Under the pieces are notes generated by a model. The model was not told the DNA's origin. It did no database searches and worked only from the letters and a program-made list of their open reading frames with translations. Below, one piece after another: positions 10,914-21,015 of a stretch of DNA of 64,000 bases (positions are counted from its first letter, which is position 1; the number at the start of each line of letters is the position of its first letter). The position numbers and the translations under genes were made by a program. Source of the stretch: Dactylorhiza incarnata (Eukaryota > Streptophyta > Magnoliopsida > Asparagales > Orchidaceae); NCBI GenBank assembly GCA_033032865.1, contig JAWHQI010000201.1, forward strand, positions 4,837,501 through 4,901,500, written 5' to 3'.

Positions 10914-12669
10914 TCAATAATCGATTGCCCTTTAGGAAACCTGAAGGATTTGGGTCCTTGGCTTCTTGTTAGACGACTTCCACTTGGGGGTGTTAACATT
11001 GCGAGTGGTCATCCTTGTATTATTAACTAGTGGAGTCCTAGAATTCATTGGATTAAACCAACAATCTATGGCGAAGTGACCAACTTTGCCACAGCACCAA
11101 CAGTCGAATCTGTTGTACCTTCTTTTCTTCTCCTTCTTAACTCTTTGAATGAGGGGTCTAGTAGGAGACTTGGAGCTGGAAGCCTCGTGATTGCAGCAAA
11201 CACATGGCTCCTTCTCAAGTGGTTTCGTAGAAATAGGTTTGACTTTCGGTGCTTTCTTAGCTGACGGGGTCTATACACGAATGAACCATAGTCCCTGAGG
11301 ACTATCTCTTCGTAAGGAGATTTGAAGGTTGTCATTCCAAAGTTTTGGGGACGGCTCCATTTTTGTTAATCTTACTTGATTCAAGGTGAGTTGGTCTCGA
11401 AAGGTGACCTTAAGATGTCTCAAAGTCATAAGTATTTGTAGGAAAAACTACCTTCTTGAATGAAGGTTGACTTTGATTAGCATTGGTCTTACCCTTAACG
11501 ACTCTTCTCTTAACAACCTTACTTTTCTCGGTCTGATGACCGATACCGCTACCCTTCGCAGGAGCTGAAAAGCCATCAATGAGAGGAAGGGTGGTCTTTG
11601 GTTTAGAAAAGCTTTCTCTCAACAACTAAATTCCCTTCCAACACAGTTATGGATTTCTCCTTCATCTTTAATAGTTCAACAGAGCTTTTGAGTTCGTCCT
11701 ACAAGAGTTGGACTTCATCTCTGAAAGGAAGTAATTTTTTAATTTCTTACCTCAGATCCACAGTCTTGAGAGACGCAAGCCCTTTGGCCTGGTATTTAAC
11801 TTCCTTGCGGCATCTGTTAAATAACTTGAACAATGCTTGGTGCTGAACCATTAATTTTGATTCCTCTTGAGAAGTGTAGCCTTAATCCGCACTGGACTCA
11901 GCTTCTGAATCAGAAAGAGGAGAGTGCGAGTTTACCTTCCCCTTATAAGGGATGTCATAGTTTTCCTCGTCATTTTGATTCATGAGCCCTAAGTAGGCTT
12001 CTTCATCTAAGCTTGACTCATCCGAGTTGTTGCCGCTCAGAGTTTTAGATTTCTTAGCCAAGAAGCTCGATCTTTTCCTCCTTCTTCGTGCTTCTGAAGG
12101 ATTTCTTGTCTTCCTTTGTTGATCCTTGTTTCTTCTTATATGGGCATTCAGCGATCATATGTCATGGCATATTACAGCAATAAAAAATGATATCAGTCGA
12201 AATATATTTATTCGGTTTAGTATTATACTTGTCGTTGTTGTATCCCTTTTTGTGATGTTCATCATCACGTCTTGATCTTCTATGATCCGATTAGGAGGAT
12301 TGACTTCTCCTCTTCTTCCTTTTGTTTAGCAATCACTTGAATTGCGTGGAGAGTAAGGAGAACTCTCCATCAGACATGTCTGAGCTTGATGAGCAAGCCA
12401 CAGACTCATCATCTTCATTTGACGACTGTGTCCTCACCAGTAACATGATCTTAACTTTCTTTGACCCTTCGTCCTTCAGTGCTACGGACTTCTCATTTCA
12501 GAAGTCCTGCTACCTTCTTCCTTAGCTTTCCTGATGCTGAGCTTCAAATCATGGGAAAGAAGCTTCCCAAATAGAATATGTGGCTCCATCATAGCCAACT
12601 TTCCGAATTCCCTGAATGCAATAGCCTTGGTATCCCATTCTTTCGTCAGGGATCTCAAGAACTTATCAT
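10914..12669 (-). pseudogene. Element A Gag C-terminal region, decayed
   Basis: This 1.75-kb stretch links gag to protease. It holds Lys/Arg- and Ser-rich readings in several frames and a decayed zinc-knuckle sequence around 12143-12180, where the last three ligands are recognisable (CNMP*HMIAEC) but the first Cys position reads Phe and a stop lies inside. No long intact frame remains. Confidence 0.6.
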
Positions 12670-13184
12670 TTAGTTCACCAACATGAATTCCTGATCATAT
12701 TTCCTTAGAACGTTGACGATCTTGAAGAACTTATCATAAGTGTCAGAAATAGAGTCCCATGGATCTTGCTTGAAAGCTTTGTATTCTTGATTTAGCAAAG
12801 ATCTTCGATCATCCCTTACTTCTTCCATACCTTCCATCAAGATGACCAGAGAATCCCATAACACTTTGGTTGATTTGCAGTGGAAGAGGTTCTGTAGCAT
12901 AAAGTCATCCACAACACTAGCAATAATGTTCTTCTCCTCCTTGTGCAAGGCGACAAGAGCAATTTTTTCCTTTATTAAATCAAGCATCTTTTTAGGAACT
13001 TGTATATTTGGGTTGATAGTTGATGCTTTCATAGGAACATGTGGACCTTTTTCAACGATCTGAAAGATTCTTGGATCAGCGGCTTCCATATACAAGTTTA
13101 CTCTTTCCATCCACATGGGGAAGTTCTCTTTGTGTACATCGACAACTTCATTGAAGAATCCTTGTTTCTGTCCATTCCAGACAT
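12670..13184 (-). pseudogene. Element A Gag N-terminal region (UBN2-like)
   Basis: Gag probably began at the ATG at 13184-13182, shortly after the PBS, but a frameshift separates that ATG from the main frame 13116-12670. The latter reads MWMERVNLYMEAADPRI, then VLWDSLVILMEG and YDKFFKIVNVLRKYDQEF, typical of copia UBN2 Gag domains. A stop follows. Confidence 0.8.
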
Positions 13185-13250
13185 GGTGTCTTTGAACAAC
13201 TAGATAGAGGACTTTTGTTCAAGGTGTTAACCTCTTAATGAACAACCTCC

Positions 13251-13263
13251 CTCTGATACCAAT
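13251..13263 (-). other. Element A primer binding site (tRNA-Met)
   Basis: On the minus strand TGGTATCAGAGG begins two bases from the LTR end, a close match to the plant initiator tRNA-Met 3' end. Confidence 0.9.
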
Positions 13264-14766
13264 TGAAAGTATCTAGTTGCTACCTAAATCACCTAACGGG
13301 GGTGAATAGGTGACTTCTATGGCTTTTATCCAGAATTAAAAACTTTAAAGTAAAGCACATAGAAATCAAAAAACACACAAACACAAGGATTTATAGTGGT
13401 TCCTCAGAATGGGTACGTCCACTTTCCTTCCTCACCTATCTAGCACGCCCAGCTAGACTAGGCTACTTCACTAATCTCAGATTAAAATAATCTTACAACT
13501 CGGAGTATATAACTCCAACAAACTCAGAGAACAAACTCTCCTACACAATCTCGGAGAACAAACTCTCATACTCTCGATCCTCTAAACTAGGATCTATAAG
13601 AACTTGGAATAGATACTTCCTACAACTCGATGAATAAACTCTCCTACAAAAATATTGTAAAGGTTCTTACAAAGCTCTAGATTGAGAAACAATCTTTTGA
13701 AATCTCAATGAAATTTAACTTGATCAGATATTAAAATAATAAATCTTCTTCTTCCTTGACTGAAATGAAAATCTGAATCTTGAAAGGAGTATGAAGAAAT
13801 CTTATCTTGAGAGAACTTGATCTAAAAAACTTAGGAGACAACAAAATCTGAAAAGAACTTGAGAAAGACTGAGATCAGAGATCTAGTTCAATCTTTTCTT
13901 CAAGAAGGATCGTGCAAGAACCTTTTCAACAACAACAATGTCAATTTATGAGAACGAAGAAGGCCGATAGACGTTTTTTGATTTCTAAATATAGGCACAA
14001 TTAGGGTTGAACAAAATAATATTTAAGTATTTATAGATCCTTCTCAAATGGCTAGTAAAGAGATTTAAGGATTAATCTCCATGTGTACTGTACATGAAGG
14101 AATCCCTAAAAAGAAAAGTTGGCTGCAATTTCGAACAAAACGTGCTCTGTCAGCATTCGTCGAGTGAACTCGTGAAATCAATGATTACTCGACGAATTTA
14201 CTTAATGACTCGACGAAATGGACTTGGCAAAAATGCTGAGACGGTAAGCGATAATAATTTGACCACTCGAGAACTTCTCGAAATCAGCAGACCAGTCGAC
14301 GAATTTGTCGAGTGTTCTCGAGTGACATAACTTTACATGAGAAAAATACTTAACAATTTTCTCTGAGACAATTCGAGTAAACTCAACGATTTAACTAAGT
14401 CTTCGTGAGATGTCTCTATGAATTCATCTAGATTTCTCGAGAGTACTCGACAAATAAGACTTAGAAAATTTTTCTTCCAATCCTGAATACAACAACTACT
14501 TTATCTTGTCTTCTTCATAGTGCTTGAATATGAAGTACACCCCAATAGAGAGATTTCACATGAGTCAACACTTGGTCTACACAATGAGGTATTATATTGC
14601 ATAGGCATGTGTTTTGGGACTCATTGAAACCTGACATTGGTTTGTACTTAACAATTAATATCCTGCAAACACATAACTAAAATGCCACATCAAATACAAT
14701 ATCAATTCATCTTAGTTCAAGGGGCACTTCTTCAAATCAAGGTTATCGTGGCTACAATACCCAACA
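13264..14766 (-). repeat. Element A 5' LTR
   Basis: The minus-strand LTR starts TGTTGGGTATTG at 14766 and ends ACTTTCA at 13264, giving 1503 bp. The right end next to the PBS is firm. The outer end at 14766 is chosen from the TGTTGG terminus and from resumption of element I homology at 14767. The region 14150-14460 is rich in TCGAG/TCGACG motifs. There are no coding features. The partner LTR is outside the window. Confidence 0.75.
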
Positions 14767-15201
14767 ATATAACTGTTCATTCAAAGTTGCGTCGAATACA
14801 AATCGATGCACCGATGATTTATACTCGAAGTTAGCTTCAAGAGCTGACTGGGAAAGTTCATTCGAATAGCACTCGAAGCAGCGACAAATTCGTAGCAATG
14901 CTTACGTCGACATCATTGTTGCTGACTACTTTCAAAGCCACGTCGATTTCTACTCGATGTTACGTTGACTTTGCATAGTGTGCTCAAAAATGAGCCACTT
15001 CGATATGTTTTGGCACGCTGAATCCACATCCTATTGACGCTGCTTCGAATAAAACCCTAAGTTGCGATGATTCATCTAATCAAAGCAACTCAATCGTTAG
15101 TTTCTATTGTGCTTTCGAATTTTCTCTCTCTTTAGCTCTCCTCCGTTTTCCTCTCTACGTCTCACTTCTTTCTTTTGTTCAGATGACTACTGGTCATCAA
15201 T
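14767..15201 (+). promoter_or_regulatory. Element I leader upstream of its 3' ORF, conserved with element F
   Basis: This stretch is rich in GTCGA/TCGAC motifs and ends in a pyrimidine-rich leader (15115-15185) just before the ATG at 15202. The minus strand of F at 20930-20432 is recognisably homologous (shared AGTTGCGTCGAA, TTTTGGC and AATAAAACCCTA blocks) and also leads into an ORF. Conservation of the leader with different ORFs suggests a promoter or 5' UTR for a separate 3' transcript; that role is inferred. Confidence 0.5.
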
Positions 15202-15683
15202 GGCCACTCCCCAAGATCAAAGTGGCATTGTTGAAGCAGTTAATCTAGCCCTAGAAATGCAACTATCTCAGTTCAGTTTTGTATTCCTTGAAATTTCATA
15301 GGATTGCTATCGACAACTGTGTGCCCAACATAGAAGGTTGCAGACCCTTACTTCTCAAACAAAGGCCCTTGAAAAGGAAGTGAGGCTGGCAGTGCTACCT
15401 GCTTATATCTTTATATACTTTTTAACGATATAAAGCAGGAGGAGAACCGTGTCAGCAGGCCCCCTCCAGACTCAGTATATACAGCAAATCTCCCCTCTCC
15501 CTATGTGTCAGAAGGAGAGTCGGCTCATGTCCTCCAGGTTTCTTCTGTTACCTGAATCATCCTCTCATCCAAGAACCCTGCCTTCAATCCAGGGAATCCA
15601 TCATAACAGGGGGAGGATGTTCTCTTCTCAGATGATAATGACCACTGGAAATCTCTGAAGGGGTACTCAGAATGGGATGATTC
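15202..15683 (+). pseudogene. Element I additional 3' ORF, N-terminal part
   Basis: It begins MATPQDQSGIVEAVNLALEM and, after a stop at 15299-15301, continues as a probable coiled-coil reading (RLQTLTSQTKALEKEVRL). It then shifts frame and reaches YSEWDDSP before the F insertion at 15689. The reading resumes at 55864 with PETPYFRPSSDE. I do not recognise a family. Its place between pol and the PPT is that of the extra (env-like) ORF of some copia lineages. Confidence 0.55.
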
Positions 15684-15967
15684 ACCCATGAAAGTGCACT
15701 ATGTGCCTCTGAGTATTCTCTAGAGGGGATGAATTGAGATTTAAAACATTTTATACCCTAAATGTGCGCACAATAAAACTGCTAAGAATTATGCAATCAA
15801 CATTACCAAAACAGAATAAAGTAAATTTAGGAAATATAAATACTGAAAACAGTAAAATGGACACCACAGAAAATCAATCCAGAAGACACAGTATTTTTAT
15901 AGTGGTTCCCCAAAATGTGGGTTCTCCACTCTTCTACCTCACTGGTAGGATTTCACTAACTGTGCCT

Positions 15968-16130
15968 GAGTCTTTTGATAAGGAGACTCTTAGAACCACT
16001 GAGTCTTTTGACAAGGAGACTCTCAGAACCACTTGGTCTTTTGATAATGAGACTCTTAGAACCACTGAGTCTTTTGATAAGGTGACTCTTAGAACCATTG
16101 AATCCTTTGTAAGAGGGATTCTAAAAACTC
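15968..16130 (+). repeat. 33-bp tandem repeat in F 3' LTR
   Basis: About five units begin at 15968, 16001, 16034, 16067 and 16100 with the pattern GAGTCTTTTGATAAGGAGAC followed by TCTTAGAACCACT. The 5' LTR has the same array at 54531-54697. The unit is 11 codons long, so it gives a periodic open frame (ESFDKETLRTT) that is probably not a gene. Confidence 0.85.
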
Positions 16131-17002
16131 TTTTACAGTAGGTGAATGAAGAAGAAGAAAAAAGAGGAGAATAGAATTCTACTTTCAAAATTCTTCAGAA
16201 GTTGTTTCTTAAATGATGTAGCTTCTGTTTATCATAGGATCTGAGTGTGATGAATCCTTGCTTATGATTGTGATGATTACAAGGGTTATGAGCTTGATCC
16301 TGATTCTTTGCCCTTTTGTTGTCTTGCTGCTATGTGATGAGGAAGATGAAGCAGCTGTGTTGTTATTTTTCTGTGCAGAGAGAGATATTCTTCTTTTCTG
16401 TCTTAGGGTTGAAGGAGGAAGAAGAAGAAGCCCTATTTCGACAGATAGAATAATAATAAGTTAGTTGTCTTTTTCTTCTCCTCTCAGCATACTTATTTTC
16501 TATCATTTGAATTTGAATTTCTTTTTTTTTCTGGGCTGTCCTTAGAAGGAATGTCCATTGGACAATTGATATTGCCTTCTATTTTTGTTCCCGACCCGTC
16601 CATCTGTTGTAAATAAAATTCCAAAAAAGTCTTTGTTGCATTACTAGAATAATCCATTCCATTCTTGGCAATAAACGAGCTGTTGGAGAATAGTCTTCAA
16701 CTTTGTAGACCTTCTGAAAAGGAATTTGAAAGGACAGTAGAGAAACTTCTATTTTTGTATGTATATGACGCTGCGTTGGCTCCATCAATCATCATATCGA
16801 CGCACATCTGAGTTCTAATCGAAGTAGCTTCGAATTCCTTCTTAGCTCTGGTTGAACTTAGATGTCGACATTGTGTCGAGTCCTTATCGACTTATCTGTC
16901 GAGTTGAAGACTTGGACTTGAACTTTATCTTCTGCGTCGAGTTGAAGTTGAAGTTGCGTCAACTTCTATGATGGCTTCGACATGCTCATCCTTCTGCGTC
17001 GA

Positions 17003-18172
17003 TGATGAGTAATTTATTTACTCATCTTTTAGTATAGTATTATTACAATTTTATTATGAAATTATGTTATTTTTATAAATTATATCGTATAAATCTTTCA
17101 TATGTTAATTTCATAAGCTAACTTATGTTAATTTTATATTTTCAGGTTTTCTGGACATTTGGAGCAGAAACTGCATTTACACGCCCCAGGTTTTCTGGAC
17201 ATTTGGAGCTTCAAAATTTTTTTTTCGGAGCTTCTCCAGATCTTCAAGGAGAAATTTTTAGGACTTAGACTTTTCATTTCATGTCATTATTTTCATGTTT
17301 TAGTAATTCTTGTACCCCTTCTCTTCTAGTAATTGGTACGTTCAATTAAAATAGTTTGTAATTTTCAATTCCTAGCTTGTAACTTTCTTAGCAATTTAAT
17401 AAAATAGTTCTTTTATTCTCACATTTCCTCTCTCTTTTATGATGTGCTCTTTTATTTATTTTGATTCCTCAATCTCCATGAGTAACTAAAATATTATTAG
17501 TACTCGATCGAGATGATCCAAGGAATGATATAAGTCATGAAATAATCTATAGTTGCTATTTCTCTTTTCAAAAATGCTTAAGATTTATCCTTGATTTTAA
17601 GATAACGAGATTATATTTTCGATATATAATTCTTGTTCATATTTTCGTTCTTTAGTTAGCTGAGAGGCTCGTAAGACGAATCAATCACTCAAGGATAAAA
17701 AAGAGTAGAATGCAATCCTCGAGAGAGGATGACGTTACCCTTCCGGATTGGAGTAAAAGCCAACAACGGGATTCACTTCGATAAGGTGAGTTTTAGGGGT
17801 TTCGATTCTAGAACGAGAGTTCGATTGATCAACCTACACTCAGGTGAGCGCATCCTCGAGAGAGGTGCGTTCATAATTCGAGAATCTCCACGGTCAAAGC
17901 TATTTTATTAAGAGAATGCACTTTTATTCTTTGTTCTTATTTTTATCTCCAAGGTGATTCAAAGATCGAGTGCTAACCGTTCTTTTAATTCTTATTTTAA
18001 TTTTCCATTTGCAAAACCAACCTCAAGTTTTAATTGATAAAATAATAGAGACTTTCTTGAAGTAAGAGTACTCAACCGCCCCGAGTCTAATACGACCTTG
18101 TTTTAATAACCTATACTACATTCGATGCGGTGCACTTGCCGTTGTCGTTTGCAAGCATAGTTTTGCCCATCA
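17003..18172. repeat. Solo LTR K with GTCGA duplication
   Basis: This 1170-bp sequence begins TGATGAGTAAT, ends TTGCCCATCA, and is flanked by GTCGA at 16998-17002 and 18173-18177. The undisturbed site is visible in F's other LTR near 55560. No internal region, PBS or PPT is present, so it is the product of LTR-LTR recombination. A 23-bp direct repeat lies inside at 17143-17165 and 17187-17209. The family and strand are undetermined. Confidence 0.9.
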
Positions 18173-18480
18173 GTCGAGTTCCTTTCGACGTTGTGTCGAC
18201 TTGACTTGATACTTTGACAGACAAATAAAATTGCTTTGACTTCTAATCAGAGTTGCATCGACATCAAGTCAAAGTTGCATCGTCTTCCATTCGACGCAAG
18301 TCTTAACTTAACTAATTTTGTGATTATCTTGACCTGGCCTTGACACTCAAAGGTGACTGTGACAACCTAGGACATCTAATGACAATTTTACCCTTTCTAT
18401 ACAATATGGGTAATATAACCTAACTAATGAAATCACTTTGAGTAATTTGTTAGATAAATCACAAGGGTTTTTTCCAACAA

Positions 18481-18495
18481 TCTCTCCTATTTATC
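18481..18495 (-). other. Element F polypurine tract
   Basis: On the minus strand GATAAATAGGAGAGA abuts the TGTTGG start of the 3' LTR. Element I has the counterpart AAATAGGGGGAGAT at 57039-57052. Confidence 0.8.
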
Positions 18496-18706
18496 TTAAC
18501 AAATTTTTTTTAAAAAAAGTGAGTGATTTCAAACACGCTTTGACATAAAATCAAATACAAACAACTATACAGAGACAATAAACACATTATTGAATGAGAT
18601 CTCAGACCATATTATAAATTTTCAAGAAATCAAATTGTTCTTAACAGCTGTGTCCTCCTGATGATATAATGTAAAATATTCACAATTACTGAATACTTTG
18701 ACTTCA

Positions 18707-20431
18707 CTATTCTTTATCAGCAGTTTTCCTCTTCCTTGAGAAGACCAGTGGTCTTACACTTCTTGGTGCAAACTTCAGTGCCTCATCTTCTTCTTCAGCA
18801 GCCTTTTCAAAATCTTGATGAGTTTCATTTTCATTGGGAGGCTTTCCCTGAGAAGGTGCATCTTGTTCAACAGTCAGAGCAGCCTCCTTGGCAAGCTGTG
18901 CAATCTCATCCAAGAGCAGATCATCTTCTGGGAACTCCCCATGAGTTGATGGAAGCTCCCCCTGGATATGTGCCTCTCCTTAGAGGACATCTGGAATTGT
19001 TGTTTGAAATACAGCCAGCTTGTTAGGACTGTTATGATCAGAAGCATCAACAATCCTGTCCTTCTCCTGACCATCCTATTTTTCTTGACCAATCACTTCC
19101 TCCTCATGAAATTTCTCCCCCTTCGGAACCTTACTGACTAGGGAGATTAAGAATTCTTTAGATACCATAGAGGAGGACAGGAATTCTTTGAGGGCCAGGA
19201 GAGACTCTTTTGATTCGTTCATTTCACTCTCCATCTGTGAGTATTTTCTGTTGAACTTTCTGGCTTGAGTGGCCAGCAAGTTAGCAAATGTGCTTCTGGC
19301 CAATCCTACTGCTTTGGAGATTGCTTGCTCAACATCAAAAGTGGGTGGTGTAGAGGCAGAAGGTGTGTCAACTGGTGTGTTGGAGATGATAACTTGAGGT
19401 ATTTCAGATTGAGGTAGAAAAGCTCTGTCATCAAGAAAGTTAATGTCTGGGGGATTTTGGTAGATATGGGAGAGTGATTGATTATCTTCTGGAGTGTCTT
19501 CAGCATGAATGATGGTGGATGTTTGTTGCTGTGGTTGGAGATGAATCTGAGGTGTAGGCTCTGGAGTTGTAGCAGATAGGATGGACTGGACATCTTGAGT
19601 AGTAGTATTATCTGAGAGGATATCTTGTTGGGCTGCTGGAATGTCATGTGCTGGATTGTTATCCCTTAGAGGATCTGTTAGTATTAACTCATTATCCTGA
19701 GGGGTTGGAGAAGGATGAGGAAAGGGAACTGCGTGACAAGGCTTTAGAATTTTCCTAGTCCACTTAAAGATTATTCCAATGTTCATTCTCTTTCCTGGAG
19801 GAATAGACACTCCTTTTGACTTGCATACATTTGGATATTGATGAAGCAAAACTTGGCTCCTTATTCTCATATAAGAATTCTCCTTATTAGCATATTTGTG
19901 TCCTATTATCTTGAGAAGATACCTCCCCCAGTTTATCTTCTTGTTCAGAAACAGAATTCCCATTACTTGTAGTTACTATCTGGGAATTGCATCATGAGCA
20001 GAGATTTTACATAGTAAGACCTTGCCTAAAATGTCTGCTCAGAATCTATATTCTTCAGACACATCATTCTTCTTCAGATTGATGGTCTTCTCCTTTCTAA
20101 ACTGCATTATCTGTATTGCCTTGCTGATCTCTTCCCCTGACAGTTGATCAGACTCATCACCTGTTGGTAAGTCAAAGGTGTGGGATAACGTTTCCTCTAT
20201 AATATTAATGTTAGTTTATGAGATTCTACCATTGAGAGATCCATCATCTCCTATATGAGTGTTGTCCTTCAACTCTGTCAACTCAACATCATAAAGTTTG
20301 CACCTTGTTGAGATCATCTTTGTCAATCCAACATTACGGAATAAGCCGAGAATGGCTTTGAAATTATCAGATGTTGCATTGAAGGAGTCCACATCAACAT
20401 CGAAACCAGAGCTGATATTTAGAGGAGCCAT
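18707..20431 (-). pseudogene. Element F additional (env-like position) ORF, interrupted
   Basis: It starts at ATG 20431 (MAPLNISSGFDVDVDSFNAT) and runs through frames 20431-20216, 19963-19076 and 18913-18707, broken by stops near 20217, 20035 and 19076 and a few frame slips. Residues around LFLNKKINWGRYLLKIIGHKY resemble the core of additional ORFs in SIRE and Tat-type elements. A Pro/Thr/Gln-rich stretch (19750-19330), a probable coiled coil (SQMESEMNESKESLLALKEF) and a basic C-terminus (VFSRKRKTADKE) follow. No signal peptide or membrane segment is evident, so envelope function is not supported. It lies just upstream of the PPT. Confidence 0.6.
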
Positions 20432-20458
20432 TGAATCTTAGGTGAAGTACCTGCAAGG

Positions 20459-20461
<3 letters not shown>

Positions 20462-20512
<51 letters not shown>
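20462..20512. repeat. (AG)n microsatellite, about 25 units
   Basis: A pure AG run of 51 bp in the leader of the F additional ORF, appearing as a CT tract on that ORF's sense strand. Element I has a short CT-rich run in the same place (about 15119-15133), so this is probably an expanded leader pyrimidine tract. Confidence 0.95.
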
Positions 20513-20515
<3 letters not shown>

Positions 20516-20930
20516 AAAACAAGAGTATGAGAGAGAGCAGGAGAGAAAGAGAGCACGAGAGCAAGTAAGAGAGAATTCGAAAGCGTAATGAATTCGACGC
20601 CTATGTTGCTTAAAAGAAGACAATTCATCACAACGTAGGGTTTTATTCAAAGCACCATCGTCAAATATTAATAGTCAACACGCCAAAATGTGTCGAAGTA
20701 GTTTCTAGAAGTGAAACTGTGCGCGCTTGTCATGTGGACGTCGCGTCAATTAGAACTCGACGCACCTTTGAATTTGACGAGCAAGTATTAAATTGACGGA
20801 TGCGTCGATATGAAGTTGACGTCGCGTCGAATGCTATTCGAATTATCTTTTGCAGATTGCTCTCGAAGAAGATGTCGAGTACAATTCGACGGTTCGACGC
20901 AACTCTGAATAAACATATCTATTTTTTTAG
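20513..20930 (-). promoter_or_regulatory. Element F leader upstream of its additional ORF
   Basis: Minus-strand homologue of the element I leader at 14767-15201, with a GTCGA-rich distal part (20930-20680) and a pyrimidine-rich proximal part. The promoter role is inferred only from conservation and position. The 85 bp from 20931 to 21015 are AT-rich with no recognised feature. Confidence 0.5.
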
Positions 20931-21015
20931 AAAGTTATTGTTATTTTTCCCAACAATGATTTTTATTGAAAACTAGTATTTATACAATTATTTTCATGAA
21001 CTATAAACATATCTA

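Larger units (their letters stand above)
1..14766 (-). mobile_element. Element A: Ty1/copia retrotransposon, left end outside window, interrupted by element B
   Basis: Read on the minus strand from right to left, the order is 5' LTR (14766-13264), tRNA-Met-type PBS, gag, protease, integrase and RT, which is the copia order (IN before RT). The RT continues at 318-1 and leaves the window, so the 3' half of pol and the 3' LTR are not seen. Element B (319-9018) splits the RT. Its 5-bp duplication CTTGC is at 314-318 and 9019-9023, and the RT reading continues across it. A is broken by stops and has lost a catalytic integrase residue (9984-9986). The right flank begins ATATA, but the matching duplication cannot be tested here. 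A appears to lie in element I. Confidence 0.85.
15689..18479 (-). repeat. Element F 3' LTR, split by solo LTR K
   Basis: In minus orientation it starts TGTTGGAAAAAACCC at 18479 and ends at 15689 (plus-strand start TGAAAGTGC). Without K and its duplication it is 1616 bp, against 1621 bp for the 5' LTR. It carries a 33-bp tandem array and a GTCGA-rich block at about 16795-16997. Confidence 0.9.

Noticed and set aside
15734..16188. Open frames with ESFDKETLRTT repeats on both strands
   Set aside because: They fall in the F 3' LTR tandem array (33 bp is 11 codons) and have a counterpart in the other LTR.
18707..20431. A retroviral-type envelope gene in F
   Set aside because: No signal peptide, membrane span or glycoprotein features are visible. 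Only its position is envelope-like.
20462..20512. AG repeat as a sign of a CRISPR-like or regulatory array
   Set aside because: It is a simple dinucleotide run without spacers.
20431..20962. Possible extra LTR starting TGTTGGGAAAAATAAC (minus, 20962)
   Set aside because: There is no PBS before the ORF start, no matching TG...CA partner and no duplication. Homology with element I fits a leader region better.
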